A stretch of DNA of 64,000 bases from Mycolicibacterium austroafricanum (GTDB taxonomy: Bacteria > Actinomycetota > Actinomycetes > Mycobacteriales > Mycobacteriaceae): assembly GCF_902705885.1 (NCBI RefSeq), contig NZ_CACSIP010000034.1, positions 238,398-302,397 of the forward strand, given 5' to 3'. Position 1 is the first letter of the stretch; each line of letters starts with the position of its first letter. Made by a program: the position numbers and the translations under genes. The notes beneath the pieces are model-generated. The model worked only from the letters and a program-made list of their open reading frames with translations, made no database searches and was not told the DNA's origin. Shown here one piece after another: positions 8,998 through 15,602 of the stretch.

Positions 8998-9366
8998 GGG
9001 GCTGAACGGTTTCGACTTCGCGCATCGAATCAAGGGAAGCGTGCCGGTGCAGGCAACTGACCACCGTAAGCGTCGTTGCAACCAATTAAGCGCCGATTCC
9101 AATCAGCGCGACTTCGCCCTCGCTGCTTAAGCGACGGTGAGTCTGTCAGACCGGGAGCGCCCTCGGCCCGGACCCTGGCATCAGCTAGAGGGACAAACCG
9201 ATACGTCCGGTCGCGGGAGGTATCGGGACATCAAACAGCGACTGGGATCGTCATCCTGACTTGTTCGCGTGAGCAGGAGATCCGAGTAGAGACATAGCGA
9301 ACTGCGCACGGAGAAGCCTTGAGGGAATGCCGTAGGACCCGGGTTCAATTCCCGGCAGCTCCACAA
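8998..9366 (+). ncRNA. ssrA: Transfer-messenger RNA (tmRNA)
   Basis: The 5' end GGGGCTGAACGGTTTCGACT and the 3' T-arm/acceptor GGGTTCAATTCCCGGCAGCT match mycobacterial tmRNA; the acceptor stem pairs GGGGCTG (8998-9004) with CAGCTCC (9356-9362), discriminator A at 9363. The tag reading frame runs from GCC 9092 to TAA 9128-9130 and encodes ADSNQRDFALAA, close to the M. tuberculosis tag ADSHQRDYALAA. The encoded 3' triplet after the discriminator is CAA, not CCA, so CCA must be added after transcription. The 3' end coincides with the left boundary of an integrated element, which explains the altered triplet. It works with SmpB, encoded at 4179. Confidence 0.96.
9092..9130 (+). other. tmRNA proteolysis-tag reading frame
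   Basis: Twelve sense codons and TAA inside ssrA, encoding ADSNQRDFALAA. The LAA end is the degron read by ClpXP-type proteases. Compared with M. tuberculosis, His is Asn and Tyr is Phe. The resume codon is taken as GCC 9092 by alignment with known mycobacterial tmRNA. Confidence 0.9.
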
Positions 9367-9388
9367 TTGAATAGCAGGTCAGGGACAT
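9341..9388 (+). other. Left attachment site (attL), ssrA 3' end
   Basis: Overlaps the tmRNA T arm, acceptor stem and the start of the terminator. It shares the CCGGCAGCTCCAC core with the right copy at 11971-12016, differing just after it (AATTGAATAG versus CGAATAGA). The integrated copy restores a functional tmRNA 3' end. Confidence 0.78.
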
Positions 9389-9410
9389 AGTCCCTGGCCT
9401 GCTTTCTTTT
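9373..9410 (+). terminator. Intrinsic terminator of ssrA (element-borne copy)
   Basis: A 14-bp GC-rich stem AGCAGGTCAGGGAC / GTCCCTGGCCTGCT with a 3-4 base loop, followed by TTCTTTT. It lies 10 bases beyond the tmRNA 3' end. A homologous but not identical hairpin occurs at 12001-12036 at the other end of the inserted element. Confidence 0.92.
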
Positions 9411-9453
9411 CACATCGATATCCCATCAACATTCGGTTCTTGTAGTCGCCGCC

Positions 9454-10180
9454 ATGGCATCGCTCAGATCCCCTCGCTCGAAAGGACGGCACCACCGTCA
9501 TCCAGGTCTTCTTCAGGCACGACGGCAAGCAGACCTCGACCAGCTTCGAGGGCTTGTCGAGAAGTTCGGAGCCGAGCAAGCACTGTCGACTGTGGGGATA
9601 GATCCCGCGATGTCGACAATGACAGTCCGGGAGTGGATCGAGCGCCACATCGCGCACCTCACCGGTCTTCGGAAGACCACGCTGTGGGACTATGAGAACT
9701 ATCTGGAGAAGCCCACCGGACCGGCGCTCGGTGAGCTGCCAGCGACTGCCAACGACCCAGCGCGCCGAGATGATCTGCCTCAGCGACGAGTACCTCGCAC
9801 GTTTGCTCGCCAACGTCACCGATCACTGGAAGCCCCTTGTTGGGTTCCTCGTCGCCTCCGGCTGTCGGTGGGGAGAGGCAGCTGCGCTGAAGCCGTCGGA
9901 CATTGATCTCAGGACCAACCGTGCGCATCACCCGGTCGATGTAGCGGACCTATGGCCGGGGTGGTTACGAGGTAGGCCCCGCCGAAGACGAAGCGATCGA
10001 TCCGCACCATCAACGTCCCGGCGGCGACGCTGGCGACGCTCGACCTGACGGGAGAATCGGTCTTCGTCAGTAAGGCAGGCAGCTTCGTGAAGCGGTCCAG
10101 CGATGGGTTCGGGGTCTGGTGCGTGGGAGATGGTGCGCTCGCTGATGAGAATCCCATGTGGGCTGTGTACCAGCCGTAGG
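9454..10180 (+). pseudogene. Tyrosine site-specific integrase, multiply frameshifted
   Basis: Integrase remnants appear in alternating plus-strand frames. ATG 9454 starts MASLRSPRSK. After a shift comes KDGTTVIQVFFRHDGKQTS (about 9486-9542), the arm-binding domain. After another, the 9454 frame resumes with LVEKFGAEQAL and MTVREWIERHIAHL, then TLWDYENYL (core-binding domain, to about 9735). A third segment in the next frame, EYLARLLANVTDHWKPLVGF then SGCRWGEAAALKPSDIDL (about 9785-9915), contains the first catalytic Arg of the family. A fourth, KTKRSIRTINVPAATLATLD (about 9980-10045), is typical of mycobacterial integrases. The later catalytic HxxR and Tyr were not found, so the 3' part is also missing or unrecognisable. 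Confidence 0.85.
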
Positions 10181-10408
10181 CGCTGCGTCACGTTGAGCGC
10201 CGCATCGGACATCGCCCCCGGTCGCGAAGGCACAGGCCTCCGATTTGTTCGACGACCCCCAGAAGCAGACCGGGCGCGGCGACTGAGCATGGCCGGTTTC
10301 GGCTGCGGCACAACGGGAGTTCGCGCCCCATGGAGGTCAAGTCCGACGACGGCGACGACTGGGCGTTCCTCGACGACACGGAGGGCTCATCGAGCTGACG
10401 CCAACCCT
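10181..10408. other. Unrecognised stretch inside the element
   Basis: No intact gene. Two short plus-strand frames look protein-like near their ends (AQASDLFDDPQKQTGRGD then stop near 10287; MEVKSDDGDDWAFLDDTEG then stop at 10398) and may be relics of element cargo. No homology recognised. Confidence 0.35.
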
Positions 10409-11524
10409 CTAGTCGTTGGCCTCGGTGCCGGGGTTGTTCGCCTCGTCGGTCGGAGCGGGTGACGACGGCTCGTCGTCTGCGAGTTCCGTATCGGGAAGAG
10501 CCTGTTCCTGCGCGGGTGCGGGTTCTTCCTCGACGAGGTCGTCGGCTTCCTCGGCGAAGTCTTCCCCGAGCATGTCTTCTTCGGACACTTCTTCCCCGAG
10601 TACGTCTTCTTCGGACACGTCTTCCCCGGGTACATCGGGCGTCGTCAGGTCGAGTTCCTCGGCCACTGGGCCCTTCTCCTCCAGCACGGCCTCGTCCTCA
10701 GTTGGTAACTGCTCTTGCACCGCAACAAGTTCCGTCTCCGGGTCGGTACTCAACATCATGGTCTGCGCTTCGGGACCGGACCACTCGTTGATCGCCGCCG
10801 GACCTTGCGCCGCGATCGCCTCGCCCACGTACTGGTCCAGAAAAATCGCCTGGGAAATGAGCCCGGGGGGTAAGGAAGTCTCCTCCGGAGTCAACAGCGC
10901 GGGTACGTAGTAACCGCCGAACAAGAAGTCCTCCGGCACACCGTTGAGCACGCCGTCGATGATGCGGGCCGGGATGTTGATGACGGCATTGACGACCCCG
11001 ATGACGTCGAATGTGGTGATCGCCTCGAACACGTCGGCGATCGCGAGACCCGTTGCGGCGACGCCGTTCAACAGTGGGCTGAACGCGATGTTGAACAGAT
11101 ACTGGGGGCCGCCCGGCTGATCAAGGACGAGACCGAGATATGACACGACCTGCCCGATGCTCTGCCCGACGCTCTTCAACGGTTGCAGGACGATATCGGC
11201 CGCGGCGGCGAAGAATTCGTCGAACCTGCCGATCTGCAATGCGAGGACGGCCTCCTCGAACGCCGCCGCCTGGTTCTCGAGGGTCGCTCTGATGATCGGG
11301 AATGGGTCGGAGAAATACTGCTCTAGCAAGGCTCCCGTATTGAGGAGCGATTTGACGAACACTTGCGGATAGAGCTGCAAGGGACTCGGGATCGCAGCGA
11401 GTTGCACCGCATAGCTCGCCGGCGCTTTCTCCAGCGGGGCGGGGCTGATGGGTGTGACGGCGATGACGCTGGCCCCCACCAGTGCGATGCCCGCGCTCAG
11501 ACACGGCCGTACAGCTGTCAACAC
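10409..11524 (-). CDS. Mycobacterial exported protein with acidic repeat tail
   Basis: A 371-residue protein whose N-terminus (VLTAVRPCLSAGIALVGASV, then TPISPAP) resembles the leader of a mycobacteria-specific family of exported hypothetical proteins. The middle (about 60-240) is amphipathic and rich in small and hydrophobic residues (FEAITTFDVIGVVNAVINIP, GVPEDFLFGGYYVPALL). The C-terminal 120 residues are strongly acidic and hold tandem 10-residue units (EDVSEEDVLG, EEVSEEDMLG). GTG 11524 is chosen because a strong ribosome site GAGGGAGGA lies 5 bases upstream; the frame is open further 5' without coding character. It is the only intact gene in the tmRNA element and lies on the strand opposite the integrase. 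Function unknown. Confidence 0.72.
   Translation of the reverse strand: MLTAVRPCLSAGIALVGASVIAVTPISPAPLEKAPASYAVQLAAIPSPLQLYPQVFVKSLLNTGALLEQYFSDPFPIIRATLENQAAAFEEAVLALQIGRFDEFFAAAADIVLQPLKSVGQSIGQVVSYLGLVLDQPGGPQYLFNIAFSPLLNGVAATGLAIADVFEAITTFDVIGVVNAVINIPARIIDGVLNGVPEDFLFGGYYVPALLTPEETSLPPGLISQAIFLDQYVGEAIAAQGPAAINEWSGPEAQTMMLSTDPETELVAVQEQLPTEDEAVLEEKGPVAEELDLTTPDVPGEDVSEEDVLGEEVSEEDMLGEDFAEEADDLVEEEPAPAQEQALPDTELADDEPSSPAPTDEANNPGTEAND
10561..10636 (-). repeat. 30-bp tandem repeat in the acidic tail
   Basis: Two full and one partial 30-bp units, each beginning CTTCCCCGAG or CTTCCCCGGG on the plus strand, encode the EDVSEEDVLG-type decapeptides of the exported protein. Confidence 0.85.
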
Positions 11525-11970
11525 TAGGTCCTCCCTCGGCGGCGACCCAGTGACGCCTCCCAACCACTGGAAAGTAACTGGCGGACGCAACCCGGAGCAA
11601 TCAGGGGATTCCCTTGACATCACCCCTCCGAGCCGGTGACCCGCTCTCGCTGGTCGACGGGGACCGAGGACTGGACCGTCAGGGCCCCGGCACGCGCAGC
11701 GCGCGATGCCTGAATGGATTGTTGCGCTTCCTGGTCTTCTGTACTTCCCCCATCTGCCAGACGGCACCGGCCCAGTACGCCAATCGACCGGTGTCTCGGG
11801 GGCCGGGATAGCAGCCTCCTGGCGGAAGCTGATGGGGACGCGTCGGGCGAGTGTTGATCGTGTTGATGCCATCAACTTCCCCGGCGTATCCGCAGGTCAC
11901 ACCGCGCCCTTTTTGGGTGCTTTCCCGTGGTGGAAGCCGACGTTTTCGCAGGTCAAGTGTATTTCCGTGC
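11525..11970. other. Gene-free upstream region inside the element
   Basis: About 450 bases between the exported-protein start and the right attachment site. No convincing coding frame; the promoter of the minus-strand exported-protein gene must lie here. A short minus-strand frame with CENVGFHHGKAPKKGAV (about 11897-11960) is noted but not supported as a gene. Confidence 0.4.
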
Positions 11971-12016
11971 CGGTTTCGATTTCCGGCAGCTCCACCGAAT
12001 AGAAGCAGGTCAGAGC
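11971..12016 (+). other. Right attachment site (attR)
   Basis: Partial duplicate of the tmRNA T arm, acceptor stem and terminator start (CCGGCAGCTCCACCGAATAG and AGCAGGTCAG), not preceded by a tmRNA body. It marks the right edge of the element and probably preserves the original chromosomal sequence downstream of ssrA. Confidence 0.78.
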
Positions 12017-12036
12017 ATTAAGCTCTGACCTGCTTC
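12001..12036 (+). terminator. Orphan copy of the ssrA terminator
   Basis: A 16-bp perfect stem AGAAGCAGGTCAGAGC / GCTCTGACCTGCTTCT with an ATTA loop. Probably the ancestral ssrA terminator, displaced 2.6 kb from the tmRNA by the insertion. It has no long T tract. Confidence 0.75.
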
Positions 12037-12062
12037 TGCTGACTAGCGGTGAAGTTGTGCGG

Positions 12063-12271
12063 GACGCCGCGCCGGCGCCGACATCGAAGCCGCACAATCC
12101 GGCCGGTTGGGGGCCTCGTCGGCAGCATTGCAGGCCAAGCTTGTGGAGTGGCAGACCGCTACGGCGGCGCTCAGCAGCGCCGTCGAGGACCACGGTGTCG
12201 CATCCCGGGCCGCAGCAGGGTTACACCACCACCGACACCATTACATGGGCTCGCTCGACGCTCAGATTTGA
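12063..12271 (+). pseudogene. Remnant of ESX-secreted (EspC/WXG100-like) protein
   Basis: An open frame without a credible start encodes AGADIEAAQSGRLGASSAAL, then QAKLVEWQTATAALSSAVED and HGVASRAAA, and then loses sense before a stop at 12269-12271; a shift near 12218 gives GYTTTDT in another frame. The helical, Ala-rich pattern with a Trp and the HGVASRAAA motif resemble small mycobacterial type VII secretion-associated proteins. It lies just outside the right attachment site. Assignment is by pattern only. Confidence 0.5.
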
Positions 12272-12819
12272 TGCTGATGCGCTTCACGCGCACCGCCTCG
12301 GGGATCGTGGTGACGCGCCACCGCATCGCTGCTGACGGCCTCGGGGTGACGGTCCGCGACGTTGTGCGGCAGCGCGGGAAAAGTGTAAGGATTCTTCGCC
12401 GCCGATGCTCCTACCGGTGAGTGCGACCATCGCCATCGTTTCCTCGCCTCCGACGACGCCTCCTTCATCACCGGCGCCGCGCTGTCCGTCGACGGGGGAT
12501 ACCGGGCGCAGGAGCGACGATCCGGCCGCTCCACTCCAGCCATGCTCAAGCGACCCTGCGACGGGTATGTCGTCGCTCGAGTTCGACGGGCTCGGTGCGG
12601 AGCTGTACATGGTGGCGCGGGTCGCCGATCGCCGCGCGACGCCGTGACGCCGGGGCTGCCACCCGATCGTTACCAATAAGGGCCGCTCATCGTGACCACG
12701 AAACACCGCACCGGATTCCGCCGGTGTCGGGCACGGTGCCGCACCATTTTGGCAGTGCCGCGCTCGGGGGATGTCGCGCCACAGTCAACGTTGGTCCCGG
12801 CTCGAAGGGGGAGCGGTAT
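12272..12819. other. Degenerate spacer with gene relics
   Basis: Apart from the dehydrogenase fragment at 12434, no intact gene is seen. Open frames here lack coding character. The final 60 bases must hold the promoter of the lipoprotein gene at 12820. Confidence 0.4.
12434..12514 (+). pseudogene. C-terminal fragment of a short-chain dehydrogenase
   Basis: The frame reads FLASDDASFITGAALSVDGG then YRAQE, the standard C-terminal signature of SDR oxidoreductases (substrate lid followed by the conserved DGG). No Rossmann fold or YxxxK is found upstream, so only the last approximately 27 codons survive. Its ending is not followed by an immediate stop. Confidence 0.7.
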
Positions 12820-13500
12820 ATGCGCCGATCGACGGCCTCGCTGGCAGCAGCCATCTGTGTACTCACCGCGGGGTGCACCAGCACCGGGCACGCCGAGTCC
12901 ACCACACCGACGCGGACGTTGATTCCGCGTCCGCTCGTCGAGCGGGAACTGGCCAGCTTGCTGCTGAGCCCCGAAGAGGTCGACGTGGCCATGGGAACAC
13001 GCGGAATGGCCGTCACCCAGAGCCAGTCCGCGATGAGCGACCACAGCGCCACCATGTCCCCGCCGGAATGCCTGGCCGTCGACGGCGCGGCCGAGGCTCT
13101 GGTCTACGCCGACAGCGGTTACCGGGCCGAACGCGATGAAAGCCTCAACAACGGCGACGACTTCACCCACTACCTCAAGCAAGCGGTCGTGTTGTTCCCG
13201 ACCGTGGACATGGCGGCGGCGTTCTTCGACGCCTCGGCGGCGCAGTGGCCGGGCTGCATCGAGTACACCCACACGCAGAGCGGAACCCAGTGGTCGCCGG
13301 GGCAAATCACCAACGCAGACAGGATCCTGAGTACCGTTGCGACCCAACAGGATGCGGCGGCCCCGGGCTGGGCCTGTGGCCGTGCCCTGGCGCTGCGGAA
13401 CAACATCATCGTCGACATCAACACGTGCAGCGCCGACCCCGCCGACTCGGCCGTGACGATCGCCGGCCAGATCGCCGACGACGTGACGTCGCGGTGGTGA
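12820..13500 (+). CDS. Lipoprotein with PknH-like extracellular sensor domain
   Basis: A 226-residue putative lipoprotein. Start ATG 12820 follows a purine-rich AAGGGGGAG. The signal peptide ends in the lipobox LTAGC (Cys about residue 19). The mature part resembles the mycobacterial PknH-like extracellular domain: the SPEEV..AMGTRGM start, paired Cys positions (PPECLAVDG, WPGCIEYT, GWACGRALAL, NTCSADP) and the block AVVLFPTVDMAAAFFDASAA. In PknH this domain is a sensor attached to a kinase; here it stands alone at the cell surface. The ligand is unknown. It is convergent with the hydrolase gene at 13508. Confidence 0.82.
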   Translation: MRRSTASLAAAICVLTAGCTSTGHAESTTPTRTLIPRPLVERELASLLLSPEEVDVAMGTRGMAVTQSQSAMSDHSATMSPPECLAVDGAAEALVYADSGYRAERDESLNNGDDFTHYLKQAVVLFPTVDMAAAFFDASAAQWPGCIEYTHTQSGTQWSPGQITNADRILSTVATQQDAAAPGWACGRALALRNNIIVDINTCSADPADSAVTIAGQIADDVTSRW

Positions 13501-13507
13501 GCGCGGC

Positions 13508-14215
13508 TCAGCGCCCGAGCACCGCAGCGATGCGCGCGGCCACGTCGGCGGCCACCGCGAGCGTCGGCGCGTCCGAGGCGGGGACGTAGCGGTCGGCGGC
13601 CGCGTCGTAGCGCGCCCCGGCGATGGCGCCGTGATCGGCGTCGAGCTCGGCGAGTGTCACCGGCCAACCCGCCCGCCGCAGCTCCGCGGCGAACTCCCGG
13701 CTCGCCGTGACCGGGACGACGTCGTCACCCACCCCGTGCAGCAACGTGAACGGGGCGCCGACGTCCGCTGAGCGCAGGCCGTCGGACAGGGACGCACCGG
13801 AGATCGGGTCCCGCGCGGTGAACGCGCCGCCGAGGCAGACGGTGTGCACCAGTGTGACGTCGAAGTCCGATGCGTGCAGGGTCAGTCCCGCTGCTGCGGC
13901 AGCTCCCATCGACCAGCCCACCAGCAGCAGGCCCTCGGCAGCGCCGGGCAGCGACCGGGCGAAGGCGACGGAGTTCACCAGGTCCGCGCGTCCGCCGTCG
14001 TCGGCGTGCGAGTTCCAGTCGGGCGCGACCACGCCGAGGCGATGGCCGGCCAGCTTCTCGGCGAGTGGTCCGACGGCGGCGCGGGCGTCGGTCTGCATGC
14101 CGTGCCACAGCAGCACCGTGGGATCCGACCTGTCCCCATACAGGTCGACCTGTCGTCCCGGGGCGTACTGCGCTGTCTCCATCCGGCACGTGTTCCCCGA
14201 AACGGTGACCGGCAC
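13508..14215 (-). CDS. Alpha/beta hydrolase family protein
   Basis: A 235-residue putative serine hydrolase with the nucleophile elbow GWSMG (about residues 99-103), an oxyanion region LLWHGMQ (about 35-41) and a likely catalytic His in LDADHGAIAG near residue 193. GTG 14215 directly abuts the TGA of the upstream flavin oxidoreductase gene, suggesting coupling; ATG 14182 (METAQYAPG) is an alternative start and neither has a clear ribosome site. No signal peptide. The substrate is unknown. Confidence 0.78.
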   Translation of the reverse strand: MPVTVSGNTCRMETAQYAPGRQVDLYGDRSDPTVLLWHGMQTDARAAVGPLAEKLAGHRLGVVAPDWNSHADDGGRADLVNSVAFARSLPGAAEGLLLVGWSMGAAAAAGLTLHASDFDVTLVHTVCLGGAFTARDPISGASLSDGLRSADVGAPFTLLHGVGDDVVPVTASREFAAELRRAGWPVTLAELDADHGAIAGARYDAAADRYVPASDAPTLAVAADVAARIAAVLGR

Positions 14216-15382
14216 TCAACCCGGCTGCGGGCTCTTCTTGGCGGCCTGCTCGGCGGCGTGGTCCTCGATCGCCTTGCCGATCGCGTGTGCGGCGCGGTCG
14301 ACGAACTCGGTCCCGCTGCCGGTCACCCAGTCACACGATGCGGCCGGCGCCGCGAGTTGACCGGTGAAGTGCGGCATGACGTGTTGGGCGAACAGTTCGT
14401 AACTGTGCAGTTTCGCGGCCGGCGGGGCCCAGTCATGGTCGAAGAGCAGGAAGGCGCCGAACCCGCCGTTGCTGGCCTCGACGAGCTCTTCGATCTTGGC
14501 GACCGCGTCGGCCGGCGTGCCGATGACCGCGAACCCGGATTCCCGGTTGTTCGCGATGATCTCGGCGGCCGTGTCTCCCTGCACCGGGCCGGCGGGCAGA
14601 ATGTGGGTGAAATAGCGGGAGAATTCGGCGATTCCGTATTCGACGTCGCGCTCAGCCTGCTCGCGCGTCTCGGCGAGGTGCATCGGCCCGACAAGACGCC
14701 ACTTCGAGCGGTCGGCGACGTGGCCGTGCTCGAGCGCGACCTCCTCCCAAGTCGCCCAGTGTTGGGCGAGCAGGTCCATTCCCTGCTTGGCGGTGGCGGC
14801 GATCGACAGCATGCCGATGCCGTGCTTTCCCGCGCCGCGCGGTCCGGTGGGGGAGAAGGACGCCGCGACCGCGACGTCGAAGCAGGGATCGCTGTAGGGC
14901 TTGAGCTGTAGTCGCGCGTCCTGCAGCGTGAACCCGTCGGTGTGCATGGTGACGGTCTCGCCGCGCAGCAGGCGCATCATCGCGTCCAGGCACTGCTCCA
15001 TGCGCGGCCGCTGCTGGTCGGCCGGAATGCCGAGCATGTGAGCATCGGAGGTCAGCTGGCCTGGTCCGCAGCCCAGCATGGCCCGGCCCCGGGTGAGGTG
15101 GTCGAGCAGCACCATCCGGTCGGCGAGCATCAACGGATGGTGGTAGGGCAGTGAACTCACGCCGGTGCCGAGCTTGATGTGCTTGGTGCGTTCGGCGGCG
15201 ACGGCGATGACGACCTCCGGCGACGCGATGATCTCGTATCCCGCGGAGTGGTGCTCACCGATCCACGCTTCCGAGAAACCGAGGCGGTCCATCAGCACGA
15301 TCAGGTCGAGGTCTCGCTCGATGGCAAGGGTCGGGTTCTGTCCGACAGGGTGGAAGGGGGCCATGAAGTTTCCGAAGCGCAT
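14216..15382 (-). CDS. LLM-class flavin-dependent oxidoreductase (limonene-monooxygenase-like)
   Basis: A 388-residue bacterial-luciferase-fold monooxygenase that would use reduced FMN and O2. The N-terminus MRFGNFMAPFHPVGQNPTLA and the blocks EAWIGEHHSAGYEIIASPEV, LGTGVSSLPYHHPLMLADR and GRAMLGCGPGQLTSDAHMLG closely follow the limonene 1,2-monooxygenase-like subgroup. ATG 15382 is chosen over an upstream ATG at 15427 because family proteins begin MRFG. It probably forms an operon with the hydrolase gene downstream and is divergent from the GH13 gene. The actual substrate is not known. Confidence 0.88.
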   Translation of the reverse strand: MRFGNFMAPFHPVGQNPTLAIERDLDLIVLMDRLGFSEAWIGEHHSAGYEIIASPEVVIAVAAERTKHIKLGTGVSSLPYHHPLMLADRMVLLDHLTRGRAMLGCGPGQLTSDAHMLGIPADQQRPRMEQCLDAMMRLLRGETVTMHTDGFTLQDARLQLKPYSDPCFDVAVAASFSPTGPRGAGKHGIGMLSIAATAKQGMDLLAQHWATWEEVALEHGHVADRSKWRLVGPMHLAETREQAERDVEYGIAEFSRYFTHILPAGPVQGDTAAEIIANNRESGFAVIGTPADAVAKIEELVEASNGGFGAFLLFDHDWAPPAAKLHSYELFAQHVMPHFTGQLAAPAASCDWVTGSGTEFVDRAAHAIGKAIEDHAAEQAAKKSPQPG

Positions 15383-15602
15383 CCGCCCATTGTGTCCGGG
15401 TGAGTGCTCTGGATGTCGCCGTTTCATCCCGGATCATCGGCCCGTCGCCGACTGGACGGCGTACGGACCCGAGGAGTCCTCTACTTTGGAGATGATCGTC
15501 TCGGAGGTCGGCGGCGTTTCCGTCTGCGGCCAGATGGCAATACGGCCGTGATCGCGTTGCGGCCGCTCCCGCGCGCATGTTCGGACTGAGGAGGAGAGGC
15601 CC

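Larger units (their letters stand above)
9341..12016 (+). mobile_element. Decayed integrative element in the tmRNA 3' end
   Basis: Bounded on the left by the 3' end of ssrA and its terminator, and on the right by a second partial copy of the same sequence (11971-12016): both share CCGGCAGCTCCAC, then AATAG and AGCAGGTCAG. The 3' end of tmRNA is a classical target of tyrosine integrases, and integrase remnants lie directly beside the left copy. The 2.6-kb content is a frameshifted integrase, about 220 bp of unrecognised sequence and one exported-protein gene on the minus strand. With the integrase broken, the element cannot move by itself. Most of an original larger element may have been deleted. 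Confidence 0.82.

Noticed and set aside
11897..12193. 98-residue minus-strand open frame across the right attachment site
   Set aside because: It spans the duplicated tmRNA end and terminator, so most of it cannot be natural coding sequence.
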